Positions 33,293-46,570 of a stretch of DNA of 64,000 nt are shown here, piece by piece. This stretch comes from Spirodela intermedia. Taxonomy: Eukaryota; Streptophyta; Magnoliopsida; Alismatales; Araceae. The notes beneath the pieces were generated by a model. It did not search any database and was not told where the DNA came from. It saw nothing but the letters and a program-made list of their open reading frames with translations. The stretch lies in the NCBI GenBank assembly GCA_902729315.2, contig LR746267.1, positions 8,000,424-8,064,423 of the forward strand, in the 5' to 3' direction. The position numbers and the translations under genes are program-made. Position 1 is the stretch's first letter; every line of letters starts with the position of its first letter.

Positions 33293-34518
33293 TGATTTCT
33301 AAACTATAGGCAGGTAGCCATGAACACAAGCGGCACACCTGGGTGTTCCTAGATGAAGAGAGGCCTCCACGGTTGGGAATCTACATACTTGTCTGGCGCA
33401 ATTAGAATATTTGATCAGCTCTCAAGCTTTGAATCATTGAAAACTGATTGAAGTCAAAGTCATCAGTTATGTGACGTCATATTAAAGTTTCAGGTATCTT
33501 CTGTTGCTTCCAACCTTGGGAAGAACCCATCAAAGCATAGTCACCAATCAGATATCGTACTCTGGGTAAGTTCTCTTGGACATCATCCTTGCAAGAGCAG
33601 ACTTGGAAATTACCATATGCTCAAGAACTGAGCTGATGGGTGCACATCAGCTGGAGGTCGCAGATGAAAAATTAGAGTTTTTCAGGGGGTTGATTTCTCA
33701 GTTGGAGATGGTCAACAAGGGGGAAACGATGAGAGATTGTTGTTTTTCTTTTTAAATTTTCATACGTGCAATTATTACACGAAATGGCATGATATATTCT
33801 TCCCAGATTGCAGACCGATCAGTGTATTGGAAGAGTGTGTTAGCAATCTAAAATGCTGAATGGGCTGCCCAAGTCAAAGTCTATTCAGCTGAGCAGGCTC
33901 AAGAGTTGAAACTAGAATGTGGGGACTGTTCTAACTTGTTCTCTTATGTGCATTCAGATTTTTTTCTATGAAAATACTGAGAAGATGAATAATACTTCGG
34001 GGAGAAAGTAAAGGCTATTATCATGACAATGAACCTCTCTCTCTCTCTCTCTCTGTTATGTGCAAAGATGAGAAGGCTAAATGAGGCGAGTATAAGAGTA
34101 AGATTGTAGGAAACCAGTGAGATGGCTAAAGATCTTGGTGTTGGGCAGACATGACTTCACTGCATTCTTTGCGAGAGAATCAAACATTAATACTGAACCC
34201 CCTAGCAAAAGAAAAGAAAAGAAAAGGAAACAAAGGGATCCGATGAGTTTATGTATTTTCCAGTGTCTTTGGTGTGGGATTGTTTCCCAAAGTGCTCAAG
34301 AGTTGAATTTTGGGAGTACCTTGAATCCGATTACGACTAGTTGGCACAGTGGCCTCTCTCTTCACAGAAAACTTCAAAGAAAGCATCAATATGTTCCACT
34401 GGTGTGACATAATCGCACCACTCGCATAAATACTAGATTGCTAGCTGGTGCACCCTTGTTTGGTCCTCGTTAGGTCAGATCTAGGCAATCATGGGATTCT
34501 ATCCTTAGGTATGGCTGG

Positions 34519-34549
<31 letters not shown>

Positions 34550-35333
34550 AGGTGCATTTGAAGGGTCAGCATCAACCTATACAAAAAATCCAACCACGAA
34601 GGCTTGTCCTAGATTTTTCTCGGGGCCAAGGCTGAGTGTGGGCCTTGTTCAAGATGGACAAGCTGAGGGTGTTCATGGACAAGGCCCAAGTCAGATTCAA
34701 ACCATTAACACAGCCCCTTCACAAGAGATGGGCAAGAACTAAAATGGAATCATTCCTTGCTTCTCAGAAATTTAATAAAATTGGCGTACCAAACTTTGTG
34801 TACTAATTGAAGTGCCTAGATTATCTGGTATCACACAAGCTAACAATGCATTTCAGGAAAATAAATTGCAAAGGAGCATCGAAGTTAAGGAGCAAATATT
34901 AAGAAAAATTTCGGTTTATTCAACACAAGAATGGTTAGTAGATGAATCATGGATCACGCCGATCTTTTGAATTTATTTCCATAAAACCGCTGTGAAATTT
35001 CTTTCATGTTTTTTTTTCCTCCTACTAGTAGATGAAGACATGCCCCATGTGTTAGTGTGGGAGGTCAACTGGCTGACTACACCAAGTGACCAAAACGATT
35101 TCTCAAATTTTCTCCACATAAACCAGCAATTGCCATATCTGGTTGACCTGTCTTCAGAGCATTTCATATAGAGTGATAATTTCCCCGGAGTAAGAGGACG
35201 AGCGAAGTCAAACATGGCACATTAAGAATGGTATTGTCCTGAAAAAGCATATTCATCAAGCATTGAGGTACCAACAGATGAAATGATCCAAATTAGCGCA
35301 TGTTCCAACCAGAGTTCTGCCACGATCTTGAGG
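33293..35333. other. Spacer between PPR and CMC1 genes
   Basis: Two converging genes flank 2.0 kb of AT-rich sequence with short CT tracts near 34038 and 34520. A coding-like stretch at about 34640-34800 (+) reads QVRFKPLTQPLHKRWARTKM and faintly resembles gag regions of plant Ty3 retroelements, but no further element parts are found. I do not call a gene here. Confidence 0.4.
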
Positions 35334-38300
35334 CTAATTTCGGCCGTGGCCTTCCTGTTCCAGCATATAGTTCTTCTTCATTTCTTCCAAGACAGACTCA
35401 TTGGTGCTGCAAACGATATGATAAAAGACACTGTCAGAGACTGAGATTCCAGATTTAGCTGCAGTTTTCTGAAAGAAAATCCCATCCACTTAAAGTGCAG
35501 CTCTGCAGTTTCAGAGCAAAGCGAAGCTTTGGATCACGGATTGTTCACAACTATTGGAGTTGGAGCACACTGAAACCAGATGAATAATCCACCGAAATTA
35601 TTAGAGGAAAAAGGCAACTCGACAAGGATTCCAAATTTTTTTCAATACGTGACCAGAAGCAGTATTAGTTAAAATGTATAAAAAGAGAAAAATTACTTCT
35701 TGTACCACTACCTAGCCGAGCCCTGAAAGAGGGTGAATGGGCAGACAGGAATCGGGACCCAGAGACGGTGGGAAGTATGGCTGACTGTTCCTTTGGGGTT
35801 GAATGAAGGCAGAATTGAAGACTTCCCCTAAGAGGGAGGCGGCAGCTCTGCAGACTGGATACCAGTATGACTATCTCCTCAAGAAAAAAACATACATCCA
35901 GAAGGGGTGGTAATCAGGTACAGTAGTACTAGGAGCAAAAGAGGGGACATTGTTTACACAGAACAAGGTAGGTGGCTGATAGAAGCAAAACATACAGCTG
36001 TGAATCAAGGCTTCAGATGAACAATTCAAATCGACAAAGAGTGACTACAGGTGCTTCCTGGCAATGGAAAGCTAGGAGAGATTGACAATGGCCCAATCAA
36101 TTGTTCCTGGGTTTAAATGCAGGTTGCTTGATGTTGTGCTCTGCAGCACGGAATTCAAATATAAGCTTGGGAAATAAACGGGAGAGGGACAGCAAGGACA
36201 TGTGAGGCAGCATCCAGGAAGAGTAGGAAGACAGTATGTTACTGGAGATTGGGTTACAGAAGACAACCATTGTCAGCAACAAACTGAATGGTGACCACAT
36301 CCAGTCCCTGATGAGATTATTGAGCAGAGGTTTTCAGCAGCAGAACTCAATTGACAAAGGAAAAGGTAGATCAGGCACTGGGTCCTATTCCTGTTGGAAT
36401 TTCAGCTTCCGTATGAGTCTGATTATCTTGAAAACTTCTTCTATGGTATGTCCACGCGAGAAATAATATGCAGATAGGATAAAAGTGAAAGGACGGCTAA
36501 AAGGGAAAAAAAAGAAGAAGATAGATAGGTTCAGATCAGCATCATCATCAGAGAAATGAAAGCATATCTACACGATGAAGGAAAGTTTTGCAAGAGGACA
36601 ATCGGAGTTTGGAATGAATTTCATTTTGTTCTTGCTTCTTCATTGCCTTACTAATGAAGACCATGTACTGTTTTGATAAGCATCGAATTAGAAAATAATT
36701 TCAAATCAGACAATGATTGTACATGCCACAAGGACACAACTATTGGATCATTAGAACTCTTAATTCTAACTTGGCCACCAAACACTAATAAATTAGTTGA
36801 TAAGAATACTTTCAGCAAAATAGCTAAATAGCCTAATATCCTTATCTACGACTTGACTCCAGTTACAATAGCACAACTTTGGATAACTATATTTTTTATG
36901 GCACTTTGGATAGCCATGTTGCCTTGGGAAACTACAAACTACAACCATTAATTGTTTATGTGCATTCACACTCTCCTCACGATCATTGAATGTATGATTA
37001 CAACAGAAAAAATGTAATTTGTGAGGTGGATTTAGACGTTGTACATCTTCAATTAGCCAAAATATAGAATTTATCAAAATACCCTTTTACAAATAGGAAT
37101 TACAGGGCATCCTTTAGAACAGTGAAGCAACAGAACGCGCACTGGATGTAGGTCTGCTTTAATTTTGAGCTAGTCTGATTTAAGCTTGCTGATTACGATT
37201 GTCTTCGCAATGAATGTAGATCTTATCAGTATCAATGAAAAGAAAGGAAATAACATCTTATCCGCATTAAAGATAATAGGGAATGATAGGAAAAGTTGTC
37301 GTGTCATTTTATTTCTTTTTGAAGACTACGGACTCTGATGATTTGAAGCGAAAGATATTTATTTACTGCTTCAGCCAAATGAAGCAAAATAATTGAAGCA
37401 CATGAGGTAATTTCAAATCAAATTTCAGAATCCAACATGTTAAAAGAAAAATATATCTTAATAATGAAACTTACTATTGATGAAGGCATTCATTTAGTTC
37501 TTTGGCTTGTTTCTGGCACTTCCATACAACAGATATGGTCCTTCCAGTGGCACATTCAGCATACCTCTGGGCATATTGACTGCATTCTTTAAGTGCTTTT
37601 TGCTTCATTTTGCTCCGCAAAGCTGGTAGCAACAAATCACCATCCTCATGCATGAGAACGAAACTCTTTTTTTTTTTTTCAGTGGTAATAAATAATACAT
37701 TCTTTGAGTTCTACACCTAACGTATAGAGATGCCATCGCTCAAATTAATATTCATAAAATCAACATTTTATGTTTGAGCTAGTTGTACATAGGAAGTTTG
37801 AGCTAGTTGTATAAAACTGCATAGTCTCAACAGAATCAAATATATAGTGAACATGAGATCCCAGAGATGGTACTAAAAATTAGAACTATCCGGCTTTTTT
37901 TCTTTTTCGGGTGGGATGATATATACTAAATATCTTTTAGTGAAGCCCAAAAATCAATTTAGGGACTAAATTGCTAATCCTGAATGAAGAAGCCAGAAAT
38001 TGATTGATATCAGCCTGATTGTCTCCTTCCTGACTGATTCAAGCTGTCCGGCTAGGCCAAATGACTGACCAGATAGGGCTGTCTCAAGGCTCACTTCCTT
38101 TCTATGTGCTGTTCCAATCCTGATCTGGCTTAGATTAGATCTGGATGATCTGATGTTCCCATCTGCTAGAGATTTTATGATCCCAGGGTATCCCAACACA
38201 AACGACATTGTTGCATGTTTTAACATGTTACTGTGAATGAAAAACTGAGATAATCAATATATAACAATGGTAGGCATATGATCAGCATTGAAGGAGTGCT

Positions 38301-39481
38301 TTAAACTCTTGCGACTAGGTATGAAAGACAAAAAAATATTTTTAACGCTTTAAGATTCATTATTTATCCAAGATTGACTGAAAAGTGTAAAATGTTCTGC
38401 TCATTGTCAATAAATCCTACATGGTACTGGACCAGGCCTTTTTCTTGCTTTTTCAATATGTTCCAAACGGAAATGTTTTGCCGGTAAATCCACCTGGGAA
38501 GAAGAGAAAGGTTCAATAAATCAAGCATGGTTCCTCATGTAAACCACTTCAAAATATATAAGAGGGGATTTATCTACTGTACAGCTCACATTTCAACAAA
38601 AAATCAAAGAGAAGCTGTCACGACAGATATGCAGCATTTTCAATCATCCTCCAAAGATCAGTGTAGCCGCTGATACATACTTCCAAAAGTTAGTGCTCAT
38701 CAGGTTTAATATTCAGCGTGCTATAGCTTTACACCAGCACTATAGGCCAAGAAAACATTGATTCCTCGTAAACCTCATGGCCCAGTCATATCCAAGGATC
38801 CGGTCTTCTTGACCTTATCATCTAATCCAAAAGCATACAAGACTGATAATCCCCTTTCCCTTCCTCCGAACTTCACTCTATCTAAGTTTCTTACGTTCAA
38901 CAACATATTCCCTACGAAAAGATGAAACCGTGTCATCCTCCATCCCATTACATTCGTTAAAAAAATCACTGCGTCCGCAGACAAAAGTCAACTATACACC
39001 TAAAATGAAACCATATCACAGTCACATTGGCAGCATAATTCTTCTCCCTCCATGCAAATCATGCAAATCATCAATGACCACATCTGATCAAAATGAGTTC
39101 AAATAATCCTCGTAGCTAGCACCCATGAATACTCATTACAAACTGCCTCATAATCATTGCCGAGCGAAGAGCCATCGATACCTAATAATCGCCGATCACT
39201 GGACCAAGCAGAGGTCCAGTGAAATAAATCCCACCTCAGTTCAGGGAGCAATGCGGAGAACAATGACGAACAATAAACAAGTACGCATTCATAATTTCAG
39301 CTATCCAACAAGGGACAAAGACGATATCAAGCGAGCAAGCCCTCGCCTCCCCTGAGGATCCGATGGTGGGGAGGGGGGAGAGCGGGACCTGGGGCGGGGA
39401 TGAGTGCGCAGATATCGGAGTTTTACCTTCTTCCACCTTCTTCTTGACGTGGTTTTCTCTGGCCTCCTGGACGTACCCCAT
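35334..39481 (-). CDS. CMC1: Twin CX9C mitochondrial protein, COX assembly factor CMC1 family
   Basis: Three tiny exons, 39481-39427, 37622-37475 and 35406-35334, joined by introns of 1.8 and 2.07 kb, encode 91 residues. All borders are GT-AG and the phases join. Exon 1 gives MGYVQEARENHVKKKVEE. Exon 2 carries ALRSKMKQKALKEC, then the twin CX9C motifs: Cys32/Cys42 (CSQYAQRYAEC) and Cys54/Cys64 (CQKQAKELNEC), with GRTISVVWKC between. Exon 3 adds TNESVLEEMKKNYMLEQEG. Such CHCH proteins enter the intermembrane space through MIA40 disulfide relay. CMC1 helps copper/COX1 handling in complex IV assembly. It diverges from ATP10 across a 364-bp gap. Because no exon exceeds 150 nt, it is easily missed. 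The family assignment is strong; CMC1 versus CMC2 function is inferred. Confidence 0.88.
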
Positions 39482-39845
39482 CGGCCACCGGCGTCCCCCC
39501 AGAAGACTCGCCGATCTTGGCGTGGAGCGGCCCGACGAATTTAAACGAGCTTCTCCTCGCCGTGCAGGGGAAGACCGCCGGCGGGGAACAGCGGTGACTG
39601 AAGACTGCGAGACGGCAGCTCTTTTATGAACATTCTATTCATTTATTTATTTTAAATAAAAAATATTATTATTATTATAACAAGCTTTAAACTCGTTAAT
39701 TTTTTCCCATCTGAAAGTAAAAAAATATGAAAAAAATTTAAAAAATTTAAAATTTTTTAAAAATTTCCCATCTGAAAGTAGAAAAATCGATCTATTAATT
39801 ATTTTTTCCTCCCACTATCTGTCTCCTTGTCTCGTTTGCCTCTCC
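39482..39845. promoter_or_regulatory. Shared divergent promoter of CMC1 and ATP10
   Basis: The two ATG codons are 364 bp apart on opposite strands. The CMC1 side is GC-rich and the ATP10 side is very AT-rich. A 17-bp direct repeat TTTCCCATCTGAAAGTA occurs at 39703-39719 and 39764-39780, near ATP10. I find no TGGGCY site II motif. Confidence 0.6.
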
Positions 39846-42800
39846 ATGCTGCGATCGGTAGTGCTCGGCGGCCGCCGTGGCGGCGCCGCCGCCTCCGCCT
39901 ACACGGCGATGGGGTTTGGTCGTGGGGACCCTGGTCCTTGCAGGGCCTCCGTGCTTGCTCCTGGCCCTCCTCTGGATCATGGCCGGGAGTCGTCGTGCCC
40001 CCCCCGGTCCAGCGTGTTCCAACCCCTGGGTTCGACGCGGCATTTTCTCGACTTCTACCAGGTAGGTCGGCTGGCTAGCTCTCTACCCTAGTTCTCTTCT
40101 CCTTGCCTGGTTTTTTGCATTTTCTTGGGGGCGAGGCCACTCGATCGGAGTCAACTGACTGCTGGAGTGTCTGTGCAAGCAGGTCATCAACAAAGCTGCG
40201 ATCGAGAAGGAGCGGGAAAGGCTGTAAGTAGTGTGTTACTAGTAAATTTTTCATGAATTCCTCGCTCACCTTTCGATGCGAGCCCTCTCTTCAGTACATA
40301 TTCTTTTTCTAGTAAAAATGTTCAGTGAATGATTCATCTATTCAGTTGGTTGAACTCGCTTTAGATGTGGGGTCGTGACATTGTCTGGACGTCTTGTTAA
40401 GGATGATCCCATCTGCTTCTGCTTATTCAATTGTTTCAACTTTTCGACAAGCCAGGGCTGGAATTCAATTGTTATAAAGGCTTGAAAATTTCAAAATCCC
40501 CTTATTCCATGTGATCGCGTCTTTTCATATATCGTCCTGAAAATTTCAAAAATTTGGGAGGGCTTGCATTAGTAGGTGAATGATACGGGTTGTAAATTGC
40601 TTCCCCTTGGTTCACTTGCGTTGAGGCCCCATTTGGTATCCCAATTGAGACCGATTTTTGAGTGGCCTCTTCAAAGACAGTTTAAGGACAAGTAAATACT
40701 GACGAATATAGGAAGAGCGGTTGTCAGATATAATTGATCATCAGTGTAAGTGTTTCTCTTAAAGAAAAAGAATTACGGTCTCTAAATGAAGAAATTGTGA
40801 TGGGAGGGTAGCATCCTGAATCTTGGCCTATAAATCATGTATTTGAAAACTCTAGATTATCTGAAGTTCCAAAGGATAATGAGTTCACAGGAAAAAGGAA
40901 ACTCAAGCTGGTGCGGTATAACAAGCAGAACAGACACGTTGCACTCCTTTAATGGAATATGTTGTTCTGTCCATCTTATAATCACGCAATTCTTTAAGTT
41001 AAAGTGAATCTCTTTCGATATTTCCAGGATTTCGTAAAAATATGTTATAATATGATTGGTTATGAGGATAATAAATGATCGCTTGTGCATCATATTATCA
41101 GCAATAGAATTTTAGATGGACATTACATTTATTGGCTTCTGACTCGAAAGTACACGTCACGTCATGTGCTTGCATTTAAATCAGTCATGGGCGAGTGGCT
41201 TCATGTCGCTGCTTGGTCCCATTGGTTGCTACTGCCTATTGTCTGTGCCACAATAGATGAAACTGAAAAACGGTTCACGCTACATCTTGAAAAGGCAACA
41301 ACTTGAAATTTGAATGGCATTTATTTCTGTATTAAGTTTAATATACGGGAACGTGGTTTGATATGATTATTCAGCACATACCTTTGGCATAATTTTTTAG
41401 AAAAACTTTTGTTCTACTGATGCGTACAGTACCTCACTCTTTTCTCTATGCCTTAAAGTTGAATATTGTTGATTTTATAAATGTTTGTGATCTGTTGTCT
41501 GTTATTTAGTGCAGTTCAGATGAATTGAATAGAGGGTATTTTGCTGACATTCAGGAGTTTAGTAAACATGGTGGTAAGGTGAGAATGTGATCCTAGAAAA
41601 TGATTTATCGTGGACATCAATGTATAATTATATGCATGCGCAACATATCCAAATATCGTTGGGAAACTATTCCTTTCTCATGAATATTCTAAGTAGGTCA
41701 AGAAGCTTGAAAAGCTGTGTCTGGTTCTCCTGCCGGGCTTGCCTCACACCATACATTTGATGTGATTTCCGGAACCAAAAAGATTTTTACATGTGGTCTT
41801 TGGAAGTCGTAATATTTTTCTCATTCAACCAGACCTCTTCTGGCTTCTGGACACATCAAGAAGTCTGTGTTTTTTCGGTGGCTAGTGGGCGCTCTACTCT
41901 GTCAACTCTGAAGTTGTTGTCCCTCGTTCCCTGGCGATTGGGTCTACTCTCAGTAGGCTTTACAGCTTTTCATGGGCCCTGGTAAAGTTTAGAGCAGAAA
42001 AAAAGAGAAGGCTTAGAATTTGTTACTTTTTACTTTCTAAGTTCCAAGTATTGCTCATCTTAACATTTAATTTTAAAAAAATATTTCCGGGAGACAACAA
42101 TTGATCGCGTCTGTATGTATGTATATATATTTTATCGTGTCAATTCTTAAATCACACTTTTCTACAAAGCATAATTCAAATTTCATTAAATTGTCTACAT
42201 CCAAGATCCCCTGAGATTGACAATAAAAATCAAAGATAAAAAACTAGTCTATCATGGTGGGCATTGGAAGGGTGAATATATGTTGAGTCCTTGCTTGCAC
42301 AATCTTGCACAATCTTGCCCTAATATTTTGTCAACCCTTTTCCTCAAGATCCTTTTCTTAAAGTCAGTGGGTGCTAATGTGCTTGCGGGTGAAGAAAGAA
42401 GGTGTCTTTTCATCTGATAGGACTTTGGTCGTTTTATTCTCTTAGACCTTTTCCTTCTCTATTTTTAATTTCATTTATTACCTCCTAGTCACTTTTTTTT
42501 CTGTCTGCACCATTTCCTTTTTGTTCCTTATATTCTTTGCACTACGTTTTTAATACATTTTCCCTCTCTTTGGTATTGTTTTATTTTTCTCAGTTTCCAA
42601 TATTAAGATGAAAGCTCCTCTGAATTAGATTTTCTGTGAAGAAAATATTAGACTCTGATTCAGGAATGATCATTAAACTCTGGTATAGTTGCCTCGCCTT
42701 GACCGGCTTGGTTTCCTTGTCAAGGAATTGAAATGTTATTTCGTTTGGTTTCATCTGAATATCTCTGACAATAATTTGAATTTTTTATGGACCTCTACAG

Positions 42801-44860
42801 ATTGCAGCAGCAAATAAAACTATCATCCCACCCATGGTAGCCATGAAGTTTCCCGATTTGGAAACAAATTTCTCTGATGGAAGGAATCTTACACTACCAA
42901 TTCGTTCAATAGATGGTGGAAATCATGTCAGTGAAATGGCTAATCCAAATGCAACGTTGTTGTGCTTGTCCTTTCGAGCTAGTTCTCAGGTTTGTAAATT
43001 CCTGTTTTCCGTGATGAAATTTTGTATTCTATTCGAATTTAATTTATAATTAGCGTAATCTTCATCAAGACTCGGATGATAGGGAGGATTTTTTATCAGA
43101 CCATAGAACTTGTGCTTGTTAATGCCAGAATTTTTATTAATTCGTCATTTATATTGGAAATATGACAAGAAGCTTGTCGTTCTCTCTGATGTGACGTCTG
43201 TGCTCTGGATTTAAGGATAATATCAACTTTATGTCGGATTAATCGGACAGTTATGTTGGAATTTTCACATTGGTCTCATTTTAATCGTCATTTTAAATTT
43301 GTTCACTTTTGCAACTGCTCCTAATATGTAAGAAATAGGGCAGTGCCTGGTGTAGTGTTCTTCAACGTGAATTGAACTTGCTTTTTCATTTATGCTAAAC
43401 TGTGAACTGAACTGGATTTGGCTTGGGGTCGACTTCAAACCATGGAACCGTTGTTAGAAGGCACGAAGTCTAAAAGATGAAATATAGAGTATCTTGCCTT
43501 CTGATAGGACAAAACTATCAAGTGAGAAAATTGTTAGTCTTATGAAAAAAATATGGTTTATGTACCAAGTTAAAATTTTTATCCGTTAATTGATATTTAT
43601 ATGGGCAAATGCAATTCCAAATGTCAAATATTTGGACTATTGGGCAAAGACTACATTCATGAAATACACAGAAAACATCAAGAAAATGTTCGGATTATTT
43701 CCCCTCCGCTTCTTATGCATAAATCTTGCATTTCTGATATGCCTAAGCATGAAGGTAATAAACAGGAGAAAAGCTTTTTTCTGAGGGACGTAGCATGCAG
43801 ATTTGTTCCATTTAGCTCACGGAGCAGCAAACCAACACATAACAAGAGTTCTGTTCCATTAAACCTGTGTATATGGAAGTTGAGGATGTCATATCTTTGA
43901 TTTCTGATATGCCTTATTATGATACATTTTCTATTTTTTTTAATATTAGGACGCCACTTGTTGGCCTGGTTACATCATTCGCTTGCGCAATAAATGAATG
44001 TCAATTGGTCGAGGTCCTCTGTTTTCAAGAATGAATGTCCACTGGGTGAGTTGGTGACAACAGAAATAAACATCTAGGCGGCTGTCATTTGGTGAAAACA
44101 GTTGAAAATCTCCACTGGTTGACAAAACCTGGTGATGAGACGTGTGGTCAAAGCTCTACTCTCAAGCGCAAAAGTCTTACTTCGAGTGGTATTCTGAGCT
44201 GCATATCTGACGAACCGTCTACTTTGAGCTTAAATGGTCCAGAATAGACCTACTACTTTCATCTCAGCTCTTAGATAGCAGAGCCTGAGATTTCCAGCCC
44301 ATTTTTGTACGTTGACCTGAACTATGCTTATAAATAAAGGGATATATGTTGATTTTTCTTTGCAGTTTTATCCAGCTGTGCTCTTATCATTGCTTCTTTG
44401 ACCTCTCTGCCCCAACTTCCTTGCTTTATTTTCTTCATTCAGTAATTTTGTGTTCTCATACTGGGCTGGATATTCATATGAGCCGAGCTTGTTGTGGGTC
44501 AACCTGAGCTGATCAACAAAAACACCATTTGACTTGTTGAAGTTTGTCTCCGAAAAATGTACGTAATTATGTGATTTTCTTGACAATAACCAGATGAAAG
44601 CCAATCATGCTTCTTTTGTTGATATCTGCACCCAGCTACGAGCTTTCAGTTGCCGAAAATGGAGAATGCTTGCTGGTTTCGGTTCATCTCTTGCTTGTGT
44701 ATTCATCTTCGTCGTCTACCTTTCAACAGGTGATGACCGAATCATGGAGTGAAGCATTCATGAACGCCTTTGCTGCTTCGGGAAAGGTTCACATATACGA
44801 GGTTTTGTTCCTTCCATCATAATCTCTGCTCATAGTCTCTCATGAACCAGACAAGCTTGC

Positions 44861-44916
<56 letters not shown>

Positions 44917-45667
44917 GAAGGAGGGTTTTGTGTCTGCACAAATCCGGTGTTCATTCCCATCCAGAGGAGCATTGAACCGGGGTTTATTAAAGTCAAAGCG
45001 ACCCGTCCCTCTCTCTAAATCCTGATTGAGGAAGTCTATATATAGCTGGCCTGTCCTTCCGATTATTATCTTGATCAGAGGTGCTTTCCACCATCATGTG
45101 GAGAGGGCTGACGACTGGGTCCTTAGATTTGATTGATATATTTTATTTCCCGATCTGTGTTTTTTTGCAGTCAAAAAAGAAAATTTTTTACTACATTTTT
45201 TCTTTTTCTGGGCCGGAAACTATAAAAAGATGATCATTTGGGTGGGTTTTCTCAATAAATGCTTTCCAACATTCTTGGAACACCTCTGCTGCTCAGGTCT
45301 CGTTGATAGATTCCTGGTTCCTGTCTCTGAGTCCGATGAAGAGGCTGATGCTGCGCGTGATGAAGAAGTCAACGTGTCCCCAGAGGGAGAGGGTTTACTC
45401 CTTTGGGGATCACTACGACTTCAGAAAGAAGCTGAAGATACTGAACCTTCTCTCCGGGTGAGAAAGATCCCCTCCGAGTGTTCGAGAAGAATGATGAACA
45501 CTCGGCCTGTTCTTCAGCGGTTGACTTTCTTCCTGTCCCCATTCTGCAGGTACATCTTTCTATTGGACAAGCTCGGCAGAATTCGGTGGCAGGGTTTTGG
45601 GTTGGCCACGGAGGAGGAGCTGTCTTCGCTCTTCGCCTGCACCTCCCACCTTCTTGGGGAGAAGTGA
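39846..45667 (+). CDS. ATP10: Mitochondrial ATP synthase assembly factor ATP10
   Basis: Seven exons: 39846-40061, 40183-40223, 41515-41578, 42801-42989, 44730-44801, 45297-45457 and 45550-45667, encoding 286 residues in one phase. The start MLRSVVLGGRRGG is a basic, acid-free presequence. The ATP10 domain follows: FLDFYQVINKAAIEKERERL, ELNRGYFADIQEFSKHGGK, MKFPDLETNF, LLCLSFRASSQ, SWSEAFMNAF, YSFGDHYDFRKKLKILNLLSG and LLDKLGRIRWQGFGLAT. This matches what I know of Arabidopsis At1g08220. Yeast Atp10 acts in the inner membrane as a chaperone for Atp6 during F0 assembly. Introns of 1.3-1.7 kb make the gene 5.8 kb. The GC-rich start contrasts with the AT-rich later exons. Intron 4 has weak open frames I do not trust. 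Confidence 0.9.
44867..44899. repeat. (GA)n tract in ATP10 intron 5
   Basis: About 16 GA units on the sense strand, 66 bases after the donor of intron 5. Confidence 0.9.
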
Positions 45668-46122
45668 AGGATGCTCAGTCGTTGACCAAACGCTGGCCGC
45701 CTCTCTTTTTGCTCCCAGATCATTTGAGGAGGGAAGAACAGGCTGGATCTTCCCGTTGTTGTTCCCTTCATTACTTTTGACTTTATCTGGTACTGTGGAA
45801 GCTGTCAATAATTACTTAAAATGATACTGATTAAAATTAATAATTTTCTCATTATATTCTGTGTAAATATTTATGTGAAAGCTTAATCAGTCAACTAGGT
45901 ATCCATCGGCGGCGGCGGCGGCGGTGAGTGGCAGCGCTCAGGCTTGTTCTTCTTGATCTGAATGTTCTTTCAGGGGAAGGCTGGGTTCTCAGTTTGCCTC
46001 CGGTCTTGAGCCGGCCGGTCCGACCGGTCCGGCCCGGTTTCCGGATCTAGTAAAAAAAGGGCCGCGCTTCTCTACGTCCTTTCATTCCCGATTTGGGGAA
46101 ATTTCACCGCTCTCCCGGCGGG

Positions 46123-46158
<36 letters not shown>

Positions 46159-46570
46159 TAACCCGCGTTGACCGAGGCCACCACCGACCTCACCGTGGCG
46201 TGTTCATTTTCTGGCTGAGCTCCTCCGGCTGGTGGCGCTGCGCGTGCGGGAGGGCTGCTCGACGATCCCGGGGAAAGGTGACGACCCGTTCTTCTCCGAT
46301 CAGATCTGCCGGTGTAGTCGGTGTTTCTAGTCTTCTCATCCTCCCTGTCGTCTGGGAAATTGTGACCCTGGGATTTTCGCCCTCTTTCGTCTGGTTTACG
46401 GCTCTTGTTTTCACGGGGTCTCTTCGTCTCCTCTAGGGTTTCCGTGCCTGTGTTGCGTCTCGTGGTCCTCTTGGCGGTGCCGATCTGCGCGCAATCTCCT
46501 TGCGCCTGGCGTCGTCCTCGTTTTTTCTTTCTTTACGACTGCACGAGTTCGAATTTTGCAGGGAGGAGAG
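45668..46570. promoter_or_regulatory. Upstream region and probable leader intron of H2A.Z
   Basis: After the ATP10 stop, about 230 AT-rich bases are followed by a GC-rich promoter with (GGC)n at about 45909 and (CT)n at 46126-46154. The sequence TTTTGCAG|GGAGGAGAG ends 11 bases before the H2A.Z ATG and looks like an acceptor. A donor such as GGGAAAG|GTGACG near 46278 would make a leader intron of about 280 nt, as seen in some plant histone-variant genes. This leader structure is inferred. Confidence 0.4.

Noticed and set aside
34640-34800. Possible Ty3 retroelement gag fragment
   Set aside because: Only a short, weak resemblance; no LTR, protease, RT or integrase sequence nearby.
43590-43900. 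Open frames inside ATP10 intron 4
   Set aside because: They would break ATP10, have no splice support, and match no known domain.
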